Shown here: piece by piece, positions 1 through 5,866 of the stretch | Layout of the letters: each line of letters begins with the position of its first letter | How positions within the stretch are numbered: the first letter of the stretch is position 1 | Source: Planctomycetota bacterium | GTDB taxonomy: Bacteria; Planctomycetota; Planctomycetia; Pirellulales; Lacipirellulaceae | Reading direction: 5' to 3' | Assembly: GCA_029259975.1 (NCBI GenBank) | Contig: JAJDEE010000013.1 | Coordinates: 1-8,322, forward strand | DNA: 8,322 nucleotides | Translations under genes and position numbers: made by a program | The notes under the pieces: generated by a model | What the model was told of the DNA's origin: nothing | Seen by the model: the letters and a program-made list of their open reading frames with translations, nothing else | The model's database searches: none

Positions 1-278
1 CCCAAGATTCGCAAAACCCAGGCAACTGCGCAGCCCTTGATTATTCGCAACGTGCTGCCAGTAAGTGACTTGCTGTTTTTGCCCCCAGGCAAAGTTGGGC
101 GACTTTTGCGAACAAAAACGCGTTTTGGGTCGCTAGCGCAAAAAGGTCAAAACTCGCCAAACGCCAAAACGTGCGAGAAAAGAGTGCCACCGGAATCTGA
201 CATTAGGGAGACGGTCCGTTAAAATCACTGGATAGTACACCGCTGATGCGGTGTGGGGAAGAAAATGGCCCCAGAGAT
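1..278. other. Non-coding region downstream of tag
   Basis: No convincing gene is seen here. The open frame at 37-222 begins with TTG, has no clear ribosome binding site and its translation resembles no family I know. The stretch holds a perfect 12-nt palindrome AAAACGCGTTTT (115-126), which lies between a TTTTGCG/CGCAAAA inverted pair (104-110 and 137-143), and the small hairpin listed separately at 237-254. The left edge may hold part of the control region of a gene outside the window, but nothing shows this directly. Confidence 0.5.
236..255 (-). terminator. Weak candidate terminator hairpin after tag
   Basis: ACACCGC (237-243) pairs perfectly with GCGGTGT (248-254) around a 4-nt loop, and a T:G pair can extend the stem. 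It lies 24 nt past the tag stop codon, where the minus-strand operon should end. On the minus strand the stem is followed, after about 11 nt, only by a short ATTTTAA stretch rather than a true T-run. It may therefore be a weak or factor-assisted terminator, or just a small palindrome. Confidence 0.3.
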
Positions 279-875
279 TTATCGCAGCTTCGCACACGCT
301 TGATGCCGATAGCACCCCACCGTGTGATCGTTCACCATCCCCACCGCCTGCATGTGGGCATAGATGATCGTGCTGCCGACGAACTTAAAACCGCGACGCT
401 TGAGATCTTTGCTCAAGGCGTCCGACTCTGCAGTCGTTGCTGGTATTTGTTTTAATGTTCGCCACTTGTTTTGGATCGGTTGCCCATCGACGAACTGCCA
501 AATGTAGTCGTCAAAGCTGCCGAACTCGTCTTGCACGGCCAAGAAAAGCTGTGCATTCGTCACGGCGGCACGAACTTTGAGTTTATTGCGAATGATGCCG
601 GGGTTCTCCAGCAGTTTGGCGATCTTCTTCTCGGAATATCTCGCCACTTTCAGCGGATCGAAACCGGCAAAGGCCTTGCGGTAGCCTTCGCGTTTGTTGA
701 GCACCGTCGACCAGCTCAAGCCTGCCTGCGCGCTTTCGAGTGTAAGAAACTCAAATTGTTTTTGATCGTCATGGACCGGCACGCCCCACTCGTTGTCGTG
801 ATACGCCACGTACAACTCGTTGCCTGACAGACACCACTTGCAGCGTTTTTGTTTGGAGTTAGCGAATGCCATCAT
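279..875 (-). CDS. tag: DNA-3-methyladenine glycosylase I (Tag)
   Basis: This is a base-excision repair enzyme that removes 3-methyladenine from alkylated DNA in the cytoplasm, leaving an abasic site. The 198-residue product matches the Tag family along its length. The zinc-site residues of the E. coli enzyme have counterparts at C12, H26, H184 and C188. The base-binding pocket residues correspond to Y25, W30, E47 and W54, within the motifs YHDNEWGVP (25-33) and QAGLSW (49-54 with E47 before it). The family signature SDALSKDLKRRGFKFVGSTI (151-170) is intact. The protein is about ten residues longer than E. coli Tag, mainly at the N-terminus. The ATG at 875 overlaps the folA stop as ATGA; a second ATG follows at once at 872. 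It is the last gene of the thyA operon, so a repair gene appears to be co-expressed with thymidylate synthesis. Assignment is very secure. Confidence 0.96.
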   Translation of the reverse strand: MMAFANSKQKRCKWCLSGNELYVAYHDNEWGVPVHDDQKQFEFLTLESAQAGLSWSTVLNKREGYRKAFAGFDPLKVARYSEKKIAKLLENPGIIRNKLKVRAAVTNAQLFLAVQDEFGSFDDYIWQFVDGQPIQNKWRTLKQIPATTAESDALSKDLKRRGFKFVGSTIIYAHMQAVGMVNDHTVGCYRHQACAKLR

Positions 876-1378
876 CTTACTCGCTCGAAAACTTGGTAGG
901 TGTGTGCAAAGTCGTTTTTTTCGTCGGCGAGGTGTGACTCTTCTTCAACCAGTCGCCACTCGTCCCAAGATACAGCTGGGAAAAAAACATCACCTGCAAC
1001 TTCTGCATGTACGCGTGTCAGCAGTAGCCGCTCGACGCGAGGGAACATCATGTCATAAATCCGTGCCCCGCCGATAATAAACACCTCGGTGTTTTCGCGC
1101 GCAACTCGACGGGCCTGTGCCAACGCCTCGTCAAGATTCGTCGCAACCGGCACCGCGTCGAACCCAGTGTCGTAGTCTGTTTGGCGAGAAATGACGATTG
1201 ACGTGCGTCCCGGCAGCGGACGGCCGATCGACTCCCACGTTTTCCGGCCCATCAGCATTACATGCCCCATCGTCACCCGCTTGAAACGACGCAGATCGGC
1301 CGACAGATGCCAGGGCAAGTCGCCATCGCGTCCGATGACGTTGTTTTCGGAGACAGCTACCAGGAGAGAGAGTTTCAT
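872..1378 (-). CDS. folA: Dihydrofolate reductase (FolA)
   Basis: It reduces dihydrofolate to tetrahydrofolate with NADPH and so regenerates the cofactor oxidised by thymidylate synthase, encoded just upstream. The 168-residue product has normal family length. Visible signatures are the N-terminal strand with the Met20-type loop (NNVIGRDGDLPWH, 12-24), the catalytic acid D28 in SADLRRFK (26-33), the NADPH-contacting GRKTWESIGRPLPGR (44-58) and the IIGGARIY segment (101-108). The frame stays open upstream to 1429, but the ATG at 1378 is preferred: the conserved MKLSLLVAVS strand begins there and this ATG overlaps the thyA stop as ATGA (1378-1375). The 3' end overlaps tag in the same way. No strong Shine-Dalgarno sequence precedes it (GGTGGCGGT only), which fits translation coupled to thyA. 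Confidence 0.97.
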   Translation of the reverse strand: MKLSLLVAVSENNVIGRDGDLPWHLSADLRRFKRVTMGHVMLMGRKTWESIGRPLPGRTSIVISRQTDYDTGFDAVPVATNLDEALAQARRVARENTEVFIIGGARIYDMMFPRVERLLLTRVHAEVAGDVFFPAVSWDEWRLVEEESHLADEKNDFAHTYQVFERVR

Positions 1379-2169
1379 ACCGCCACCGGCGCTGAGATAT
1401 GTGGATGCGGGGCGTAATTTTCCAGACAAAAATCGCCGAAAGTAAAATCAAAAATGCTCGTCACGTCCTCGTTGATTCGCATCGTGGGCAACGCTCGTGG
1501 CTCGCGTTCCAATTGCAACGCGGCTTGCTCCAGGTGATTGTCGTAGAGATGCGCGTCGCCCAGCGTATGCACAAAATCGCCCGGCTTGAGCTTCGTCACC
1601 TGCGCGACCATCATCGTTAGCAGCGCATACGAGGCGATATTAAAGGGCACCCCCAGAAAAATGTCAGCGCTGCGTTGATACAGCTGACAAGAGAGCCGAC
1701 CTTCGGCCACGTAAAACTGAAACAATAAATGGCACGGAGGCAACGCCATCTGTGCCACGTCGGCTACATTCCACGCGCTGACCACCAGTCGCCGCGAGTC
1801 GGGATTGGTCCGAATTGCTTCGATTACCTCAGAGATCTGATCGATCGCACCGCCGTCCGTCGTAGCCCACGAACGCCACTGCTTGCCGTACACAGGCCCC
1901 AGCTCACCTTCGGCGTCTGCCCACTCGTCCCAGATCGACACTTTGTTTTCTTTGAGAAACGCGATATTCGTCTCGCCGCGCAGAAACCACAGCAACTCAT
2001 AGGCGATCGACCTCAGGTGCAATTTTTTCGTGGTCAGCAACGGAAAACCTGCCGACAAATCAAAACGCATCTGATGCCCAAACACGCTACGCGTACCCGT
2101 ACCCGTACGGTCCGACTTAGCGACACCGTCTTGCAAAACTCGCTGGAGCAGCTTGAGGTATTGTTTCAT
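1375..2169 (-). CDS. thyA: Thymidylate synthase (ThyA)
   Basis: It methylates dUMP to dTMP with methylene-tetrahydrofolate, releasing dihydrofolate for FolA. The 264-residue protein has the same length as E. coli ThyA and matching residue numbers. The nucleophile is C146 in ALPPCHLLFQF. Phosphate-binding residues are R21, R126, R127 and R166, and the dUMP-binding residues include D169, N177, H207 and Y209. The C-terminus ends PVAV, close to the usual PVAI. The frame is open up to 2292, but the ATG at 2169 is chosen because the family starts there. That ATG overlaps the stop of the upstream small gene as ATGA, and GGGAAAGGA lies just before it. The resulting run with folA couples the two enzymes of the thymidylate cycle. 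Confidence 0.98.
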   Translation of the reverse strand: MKQYLKLLQRVLQDGVAKSDRTGTGTRSVFGHQMRFDLSAGFPLLTTKKLHLRSIAYELLWFLRGETNIAFLKENKVSIWDEWADAEGELGPVYGKQWRSWATTDGGAIDQISEVIEAIRTNPDSRRLVVSAWNVADVAQMALPPCHLLFQFYVAEGRLSCQLYQRSADIFLGVPFNIASYALLTMMVAQVTKLKPGDFVHTLGDAHLYDNHLEQAALQLEREPRALPTMRINEDVTSIFDFTFGDFCLENYAPHPHISAPVAV

Positions 2170-2429
2170 TCCTTTCCCATCATTTCTTCGACCACTTTGG
2201 CCAACAACGCCGGATTGTCCTGCTTGCGCAGCTTGGCGATTCGATCTGGTTTGAGTCCCAGCTTTTCCAATGCCCCAATGGCTTGCTTCCACTTCGTCTC
2301 GCGGGCCTTGCCCTCGGCCAGATAAAGGTCGGTGACCAACTCGCTCAGCCGCTGTAGCGAGATCGCCTCGCGGTTATCGTAGTAATTCTTGATGATCTTC
2401 TGCTGATGCTTCGAATATTGCTTGGCCAT
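2166..2429 (-). CDS. Uncharacterised 87-residue helical protein heading the thyA operon
   Basis: I do not recognise a named family. The product is small, rich in lysine, glutamate and leucine, and should be almost entirely helical, with no signal peptide, membrane segment or cysteine. Notable segments are an N-terminal basic/aromatic stretch (KIIKNYYDNR, 11-20), a central amphipathic part (LQRLSELVTDLYLAEGKARE, 25-44) and a C-terminal DNPALLAKVVEEMMG (71-85). It looks genuine: it lies first in the operon, it overlaps thyA by ATGA, its ATG has a GGA 9 nt upstream, and its composition is that of a folded soluble protein. A role tied to thymidylate or folate metabolism is inferred from position only; a small nucleic-acid-binding or adaptor protein is also possible. 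Confidence 0.8.
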   Translation of the reverse strand: MAKQYSKHQQKIIKNYYDNREAISLQRLSELVTDLYLAEGKARETKWKQAIGALEKLGLKPDRIAKLRKQDNPALLAKVVEEMMGKE

Positions 2430-2491
2430 CCTACTTTTTCCGTCATTTCAACTGGGTGAGTCCACTTTCCTCACGCCGACTGGCGCGGTAA

Positions 2492-2497
2492 ATTATC
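2492..2497 (-). promoter_or_regulatory. Candidate -10 element for the thyA operon
   Basis: The minus strand reads GATAAT here, one base from the TATAAT consensus, about 62 nt before the first start codon of the operon. A good -35 box is not seen at normal spacing, so the call rests on one hexamer in the right place. The same 164-nt gap must also carry the promoter of the divergent ferredoxin gene, for which I find no convincing boxes. A short GGCTGC/GCAGCC palindrome (2536-2549) also lies in this gap. Confidence 0.28.
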
Positions 2498-2593
2498 CTA
2501 CTCGTTAGCAGCCCGTGATGGTAGTCGCGCGCCGTGGCTGCGAGCAGCCCCAGCTCATTCCCGAGGCCCCTTTCACAGAGGTAGTACCCCGCA

Positions 2594-3004
2594 ATGCCGG
2601 TCATTAAGTTTGTCAAAGAGAAAAAAGAGATCGAAGTCCCCGTAGGCTCAAATCTTCGCACCGAAGCGATCAAAGCAGGCGTCAATGTCAACTGCGCCCT
2701 CAGCGGCGTCAGCGAGGGCATCGACGAGTTCGTACACTCGGTTTCTGGAGTCCTCAACTGTCACGGTTTCGGTCTATGCGGCACTTGCCGCGTGAATATC
2801 ACTAGCGGCATGGAAAACACCAACAAGCTGACCATGGCCGAGAAAGCAAAGAAATACGTCCCTGTGCCCGACCCCATTCCGAGCCTCGCTTTTATCGGCA
2901 ACGAAGAGACGATGCGCCTCGCCTGCAAGACGACCATTCACGGCGACATCGAAGTCGAAACCTGCCCCGAACTCGACCTCTTCGGCGAAAACTTTTTTAG
3001 CTAA
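2594..3004 (+). CDS. [2Fe-2S] plant-type ferredoxin
   Basis: This is a small soluble electron carrier of the Fer2 fold. Of its 136 residues, cluster ligands are C56, C62 and C65 (NCHGFGLCGTC, pattern C-X5-C-X2-C) and C111 in RLACKTTI after a 45-residue spacer. C34 and C124 are extra cysteines. Compared with a classic plant ferredoxin there is an insertion before the first ligand (about 36-54), as seen in some bacterial and cyanobacterial relatives, and an acidic tail (PELDLFGENFF). There is no signal peptide or fused reductase domain, so its partner enzyme is encoded elsewhere. AGAGG at 2577-2581 is a possible but distant ribosome binding site. The P-II gene starts 15 nt after its stop, which suggests one transcript. 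The redox partner cannot be told from the sequence. Confidence 0.9.
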   Translation: MPVIKFVKEKKEIEVPVGSNLRTEAIKAGVNVNCALSGVSEGIDEFVHSVSGVLNCHGFGLCGTCRVNITSGMENTNKLTMAEKAKKYVPVPDPIPSLAFIGNEETMRLACKTTIHGDIEVETCPELDLFGENFFS

Positions 3005-3019
3005 CGACGAGTGGTTCTC

Positions 3020-3340
3020 ATGAAACAAGTCGTCGCAATCGTTAAGCCATTTCTGGCCGAGAAAATACTGGAAGGCCTACGCCGCGCACCGCTCGAGGCT
3101 GTCGAAGTCTGCGAAGTCAAAGGCATGGGCCGACAGAAAAGCTACCTCGACCAGTACACCGACAGCGAATACGCGCTCGCTTTTCTACCAAAAGTACAAA
3201 TCACCGCCTGGGTCGACGACTCGCGCGCCGACGAAATCGTCAACAAGCTGGTCGACATCGCTCGTACCGGTCGCATTGGCGACGGAAAAATCTTCGTCCT
3301 CTCTGCCCAATCGCACGAAGTCGCCCAAGGCATCGCGTAA
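3020..3340 (+). CDS. P-II family nitrogen signal protein
   Basis: P-II proteins form trimers that sense ATP/ADP and 2-oxoglutarate and control nitrogen enzymes or transporters by contact. The 106-residue product aligns with GlnB/GlnK from MKQVVAIVKPF onward. The T-loop is complete: GRQK (37-40), Y46, S49, Y51 and FLPKV (55-59). Y51 matches the uridylylation site of enterobacterial GlnB, and S49 matches the phosphorylated serine of cyanobacterial P-II. The B-loop TGRIGDGKIF (83-92) is intact. The C-terminus is unusual: GlnB has an arginine-containing C-loop (RIRTGE) and a longer tail, whereas this protein ends QSHEVAQGIA with neither arginine. The ATG at 3020 is preferred over an in-frame GTG at 3011 because it gives the standard N-terminus and has GAGTGG just upstream. 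It probably shares a transcript with the ferredoxin. I leave out a symbol because GlnB and GlnK cannot be told apart here. Confidence 0.92.
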   Translation: MKQVVAIVKPFLAEKILEGLRRAPLEAVEVCEVKGMGRQKSYLDQYTDSEYALAFLPKVQITAWVDDSRADEIVNKLVDIARTGRIGDGKIFVLSAQSHEVAQGIA

Positions 3341-3358
3341 AGCACTCTCACCAGTAGC

Positions 3359-3378
3359 CGGCGAGCTACGCCTCGCCG
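3359..3378. repeat. GC-rich hairpin after the P-II gene
   Basis: CGGCGAG (3359-3365) pairs perfectly with CTCGCCG (3372-3378) around a 6-nt loop, 19 nt after the P-II stop codon. No T-run follows on the plus strand, so it is not a standard intrinsic terminator there. On the minus strand the stem is preceded rather than followed by T-rich sequence. It may be an extragenic palindrome or a processing or termination structure. CCGGCGAG occurs again at 3447-3454 in the same gap. Confidence 0.45.
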
Positions 3379-3428
3379 CCGTCAAAAAATGCCATTTTCT
3401 GCAGTGCGTGATAGCATACACTCCTGAT

Positions 3429-3457
3429 TTGCAATTAACGCAACATCCGGCGAGAAT
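3429..3457 (+). promoter_or_regulatory. Weak candidate promoter for the PEP-CTERM gene
   Basis: TTGCAA (3429-3434) and GAGAAT (3452-3457) lie 17 nt apart, each matching four of six sigma-70 consensus positions, in the gap before the gene at 3546. This is the best pair I found by eye in this interval, but matches of this quality arise easily by chance. Confidence 0.22.
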
Positions 3458-3545
3458 ACACATTCCTGACCTCCTGAAATCTATCTCCTTTCGCAGGCCG
3501 CCTTTCTAGCATCATTCAAGGCCCAAAGAGAAAGCTGCAAGAAAT

Positions 3546-4496
3546 ATGATCAAACCAACCGCCGTCGTAACGACTGCAACACTCTTGGCACTGCTATTCT
3601 CCTGCGGCAACGCGAATGCCATCACCGCCAATCTGAGCGCCGCCAAAGACAACACACTCTACGAAGACGCCAATGGCCTCCTCAGTAACGGCACAGGGCC
3701 AGGATTCTTCGCAGGCAGAACAGGCAATGGTGATATCCGCCGAGGCTTGATCATGTTCGACATAGCAGCCGAAATCCCTTCTTCGGCCTCGATCACATCC
3801 GCCACATTAACTTTGAATGTTTCAAGGGCTGCCAATTCATTAGCAGATGCAATCCAACTCCAACGTGTAGAAACCGATTGGGGAGAGGCAGGCTCGATTG
3901 CTGACGGTGGGTTTGGCGGTGGAGGAGCTGGTGGCGCTGCCCAGACCGGAGATGCTACATGGACGCATAGCTTTACACCTGCAACCGCCTGGACAACTGT
4001 CGGTGGCGATTTCTCCAGTGTGGTAAGTGCCTCGCAGAGCGTAAGCACTCCCGGCTCCTACGCTTGGAGTTCACAACAACTGGCCGACGATGTCCAAGAC
4101 ATGCTCGGCACAGCGAATGCCAATTTCGGTTGGATCGTCTTAGGCAACGAATCGTTCGCGCAAACGGCCAAACGTTTCGACTCTCGTGAATCCGCCAATC
4201 CACCCGTCCTCACGATTGACTACGATCTACCCGGCGGCTTCAACGCTGACTTCGACGGAGATAACGACGTTGACGGCGACGATCTGGGTGATTGGCAGAC
4301 AGCCTTCGGCTCGGGCAACGGCGGCGATGCTGACGGAGACTCCGACACCGACGGCGCTGACTTTCTTGTTTGGCAACAGGAGTTCACCGGCCCAGCAGGC
4401 TTGCAAACCGAATTCGTGCCAGAGCCCACCTCTGCTACCTTATGGCTCACATTCTTGGCTTTCTCAGCACTAAACCGCCGCAACCGGTGCCTTTAG
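3546..4496 (+). CDS. Exported DNRLRE-type protein with dockerin-like repeats and PEP-CTERM anchor
   Basis: This is a predicted surface or secreted protein of 316 residues. Residues 1-25 form a signal peptide with a likely signal peptidase I site after ANA (23-25). C20 does not sit in a good lipobox. Residues about 27-227 resemble a DNRLRE-type beta-sandwich: an early AAKDNTLYEDANG, then RRGLIMFDI (65-73), SATLTLNVSRA, a glycine-rich insert (121-130), and a closing SRESANPPVLTIDY. Two acidic calcium loops of the dockerin/EF-hand pattern follow, at 235-246 and 261-272, each with Asp at positions 1, 3, 5, 9 and 12 and then a tryptophan-containing helix. The C-terminus is a PEP-CTERM signal: VPEP (291-294), a hydrophobic stretch and RRNR. 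In that system an exosortase removes the anchor; no exosortase is in this window. The ligand or role is unknown. The start is weakly supported by AGAAAG upstream but gives an ideal signal peptide. Confidence 0.9.
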   Translation: MIKPTAVVTTATLLALLFSCGNANAITANLSAAKDNTLYEDANGLLSNGTGPGFFAGRTGNGDIRRGLIMFDIAAEIPSSASITSATLTLNVSRAANSLADAIQLQRVETDWGEAGSIADGGFGGGGAGGAAQTGDATWTHSFTPATAWTTVGGDFSSVVSASQSVSTPGSYAWSSQQLADDVQDMLGTANANFGWIVLGNESFAQTAKRFDSRESANPPVLTIDYDLPGGFNADFDGDNDVDGDDLGDWQTAFGSGNGGDADGDSDTDGADFLVWQQEFTGPAGLQTEFVPEPTSATLWLTFLAFSALNRRNRCL

Positions 4497-4517
4497 TGGC
4501 GAAAACTACCAAAAATA

Positions 4518-4538
4518 GCCGATTTCTCGGCGTTTTCT
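4518..4538 (+). terminator. Possible terminator after the PEP-CTERM gene
   Basis: GCCGA (4518-4522) pairs with TCGGC (4527-4531) around a TTTC loop and is followed by GTTTTCT. It lies 22 nt past the stop codon. The stem is only 5 bp, so it is plausible but weak. Confidence 0.4.
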
Positions 4539-4633
4539 GCCCATTTCGGACTTGCCAACGCGGGCAAGCTGAGGACAATACGTTCTCTATACGACTTAGA
4601 GAGAACTAGGCCGCGACGTATGGCTCTTGGATT

Positions 4634-4658
4634 CAACCAATGGGTGTGCCATTGGTTG
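4634..4658 (+). repeat. Perfect 10-bp hairpin upstream of the HU-like gene
   Basis: CAACCAATGG (4634-4643) pairs perfectly with CCATTGGTTG (4649-4658) around a 5-nt loop. It ends about 100 nt before the HU-like start codon. No T-run follows on the plus strand. It could be a leader structure, a protein-binding palindrome or a terminator-like element. I could not place a convincing promoter between it and the gene, so whether it is transcribed with the gene is open. Confidence 0.5.
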
Positions 4659-4760
4659 GCAACGCAAATAACGAAAATTTGCTACCTGTGCCGTTATTCA
4701 CTCAAGCTGTGTACCCAAACATTTTAGCTGTATCACTAACACCTAAGAAAAGGATTTAAG

Positions 4761-5090
4761 ATGGCGAAGAAAAAAGCGGCTGCTGCAAAGAAGCCTATGA
4801 CCAAGTCCGAGATTCTCACCTCGCTTTCCGAGTCGAGCGGTTTCACCAAAAAAGAAGTGGCTGGCCTACTTGAAAGTTTGGGCACGCTGATCGGCAAGAA
4901 CCTCAAGAAAAGTGGCCCCGGCACTTTCAACATCCCCGGCTTGATGAAAGTCAAGTGTGTCCGCAAGCCTGCCACCAAGGCGCGCAAGGGCGTCAACCCT
5001 TTCACCAAAGAAGATTGCATCTTCAAAGCCAAGCCGGCCCGAAACGTGGTCAAGATTCTGCCACTCAAGGGACTGAAAGACATGGTCTAA
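4761..5090 (+). CDS. HU-family nucleoid DNA-binding protein
   Basis: HU proteins form dimers that bend and compact DNA. The 109-residue product starts with an extra lysine/alanine-rich arm (MAKKKAAAAKK, 1-11). The helical dimer body follows (MTKSEILTSLSE, then FTKKEVAGLLESLGTLIGKNLKK, about 13-50). Next comes GPGTFNIPGLMKVK (52-65), matching the usual G.G.F..P.L.. turn. The DNA-binding arm (about 66-93) reads RKPATKARKGVNPFTKED, where NPFT occupies the place of the NPQTG arm tip in E. coli HU. The C-terminus (VVKILPLKGLKDMV) is the usual last strand and helix. AAAAGGA (4748-4754), 6 nt before the ATG, is the strongest ribosome binding site in the window and suggests high expression. The gene stands alone, closed by a strong terminator. 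The symbol is left blank because HU, IHF and lineage-specific copies cannot be separated here. Confidence 0.93.
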   Translation: MAKKKAAAAKKPMTKSEILTSLSESSGFTKKEVAGLLESLGTLIGKNLKKSGPGTFNIPGLMKVKCVRKPATKARKGVNPFTKEDCIFKAKPARNVVKILPLKGLKDMV

Positions 5091-5120
5091 GGCTTTTGGC
5101 CAGACAACCGACGTTCAAGC

Positions 5121-5157
5121 AAAACCCTCCAGCCGTTATGCGGCTGGAGGGTTTTTT
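5121..5157 (+). terminator. Strong intrinsic terminator of the HU-like gene
   Basis: An 11-bp perfect GC-rich stem, CCCTCCAGCCG (5125-5135) with CGGCTGGAGGG (5141-5151), closes a 5-nt loop. Four A residues precede it and six T residues follow (5152-5157). It begins 31 nt after the HU-like stop codon. This is a textbook rho-independent terminator; the A and T flanks could also let it work in the opposite direction. Confidence 0.95.
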
Positions 5158-5182
5158 CGTGGGTAGGCGACTTCATCTTTCT

Positions 5183-5258
5183 CCGAACCGCGCCCGTGAG
5201 GAAGCGTTCCTGCAGGGGCTTAGCTCGGCAGGAACGCTTTCTCACGGGTGCGGTTCGG
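5183..5258. repeat. 31-bp near-perfect inverted repeat
   Basis: The left arm (5183-5213, starting CCGAACCGC and ending AAGCGTTCCTGC) pairs with the right arm (5228-5258, starting GCAGGAACGCTT and ending GCGGTTCGG) over 31 positions. The only two non-Watson-Crick positions are G5192/T5249 and G5201/T5240, both of which become G:U wobbles in a plus-strand RNA. The 14-nt loop can form a small inner stem. The element lies between the HU terminator and the sigma-factor gene and encodes nothing recognisable. It could be a palindromic mobile repeat, a structured leader RNA or a second terminator-like block. TTTTGTATTT follows the right arm. Confidence 0.9.
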
Positions 5259-5359
5259 CATTTTGTATTTACATCCGTAACAAACCGCCGTCCCGCGCAA
5301 CTAACGTCTACAGAACACCAGAAACTCACCCACTTTCCCAGTAAGGCGACTTCGTTCGC

Positions 5360-5866
5360 ATGGATCAAAAAGCTACCGATTCTGCCTTCCTGGAGTTGCT
5401 GGAACGCAACAACCCGCGCTGGTTCGGTATTGCGCGCGCCTACGCCCGCGACGCCGATCGTGACGATCTGCTGCAAGAGATCCTACTGCAAGAGTGGAAA
5501 AGCTTGCCGAAGTTTTCTGAACAATCGCACATAGACACCTGGGCCTATCGCGTCGCCCTAAACACAGCACTCGCCTGGGATCGTTCCGCCAAGAATCGAC
5601 ATCGCCGCCTACCACAAGAAACGGCCGATGTCTCGCAGCTAACCGTTCAGCAAAATTCACCGCAACAAGAAACAAAAATCCTTGACGAGTTCCTCCAATC
5701 GCTTTCCAAAGTCGATCGGGCCGTCCTGCTGGTCCATCTCGACGGGCTAACAAACGTCGAGGCCGCAGAGATTACTGGCCTTACCGAGGGCGCCTATCGC
5801 GTACGGTTGCATCGGCTCAAGAAAAAATTCCAAAAAACCCATTGTGATCAGGGGGCCGATTCATGA
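5360..5866 (+). CDS. ECF-type RNA polymerase sigma factor
   Basis: This is an alternative sigma factor that should direct RNA polymerase to its own promoter set. The 168 residues are typical of the group. Sigma region 2 spans about 8-75, with the core-binding helix DADRDDLLQEILLQEW (31-46) and the -10 recognition segment DTWAYRVALNTALAWDR (59-75). A linker of low conservation (76-105) follows. Region 4 spans about 107-158 and includes the helix-turn-helix TNVEAAEITGLTEGAYRVRL (131-150) and a basic end. AAGG at 5343-5346 is a distant ribosome binding site. Its stop overlaps the start of the next gene as ATGA (5863-5866), so the two are probably co-translated and functionally linked. The signal sensed is unknown. 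Confidence 0.93.
   Translation: MDQKATDSAFLELLERNNPRWFGIARAYARDADRDDLLQEILLQEWKSLPKFSEQSHIDTWAYRVALNTALAWDRSAKNRHRRLPQETADVSQLTVQQNSPQQETKILDEFLQSLSKVDRAVLLVHLDGLTNVEAAEITGLTEGAYRVRLHRLKKKFQKTHCDQGADS

Noticed and set aside
37..222. Open frame of 61 codons at the left edge
   Set aside because: It starts with TTG, lacks a ribosome binding site, and its composition does not look like a folded protein; it crosses palindromic non-coding sequence.
1379..1429. Longer N-terminus for dihydrofolate reductase
   Set aside because: The extra 17 residues lie inside thyA, match nothing in the family, and the ATG at 1378 overlaps the thyA stop exactly as ATGA.
2170..2292. Longer N-terminus for thymidylate synthase
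   Set aside because: The extra 41 residues lie inside the upstream small gene; starting at 2169 restores the exact E. coli length and residue numbering.
2443..2757. Minus-strand open frame opposite the ferredoxin gene
   Set aside because: It is antisense to conserved ferredoxin codons and has no family features; the ferredoxin reading explains the region.
5231..5258. GGAAC in the right arm of the palindrome as a -35 box for ECF autoregulation
   Set aside because: No convincing -10 motif lies at the right distance, and the bases are fully explained by pairing with the left arm.
5196..5534. Open frames on both strands across the 31-bp palindrome
   Set aside because: The two strands give nearly the same peptide (RKRSCR...QERFLTGAVR) because of the inverted repeat, so they are artefacts.
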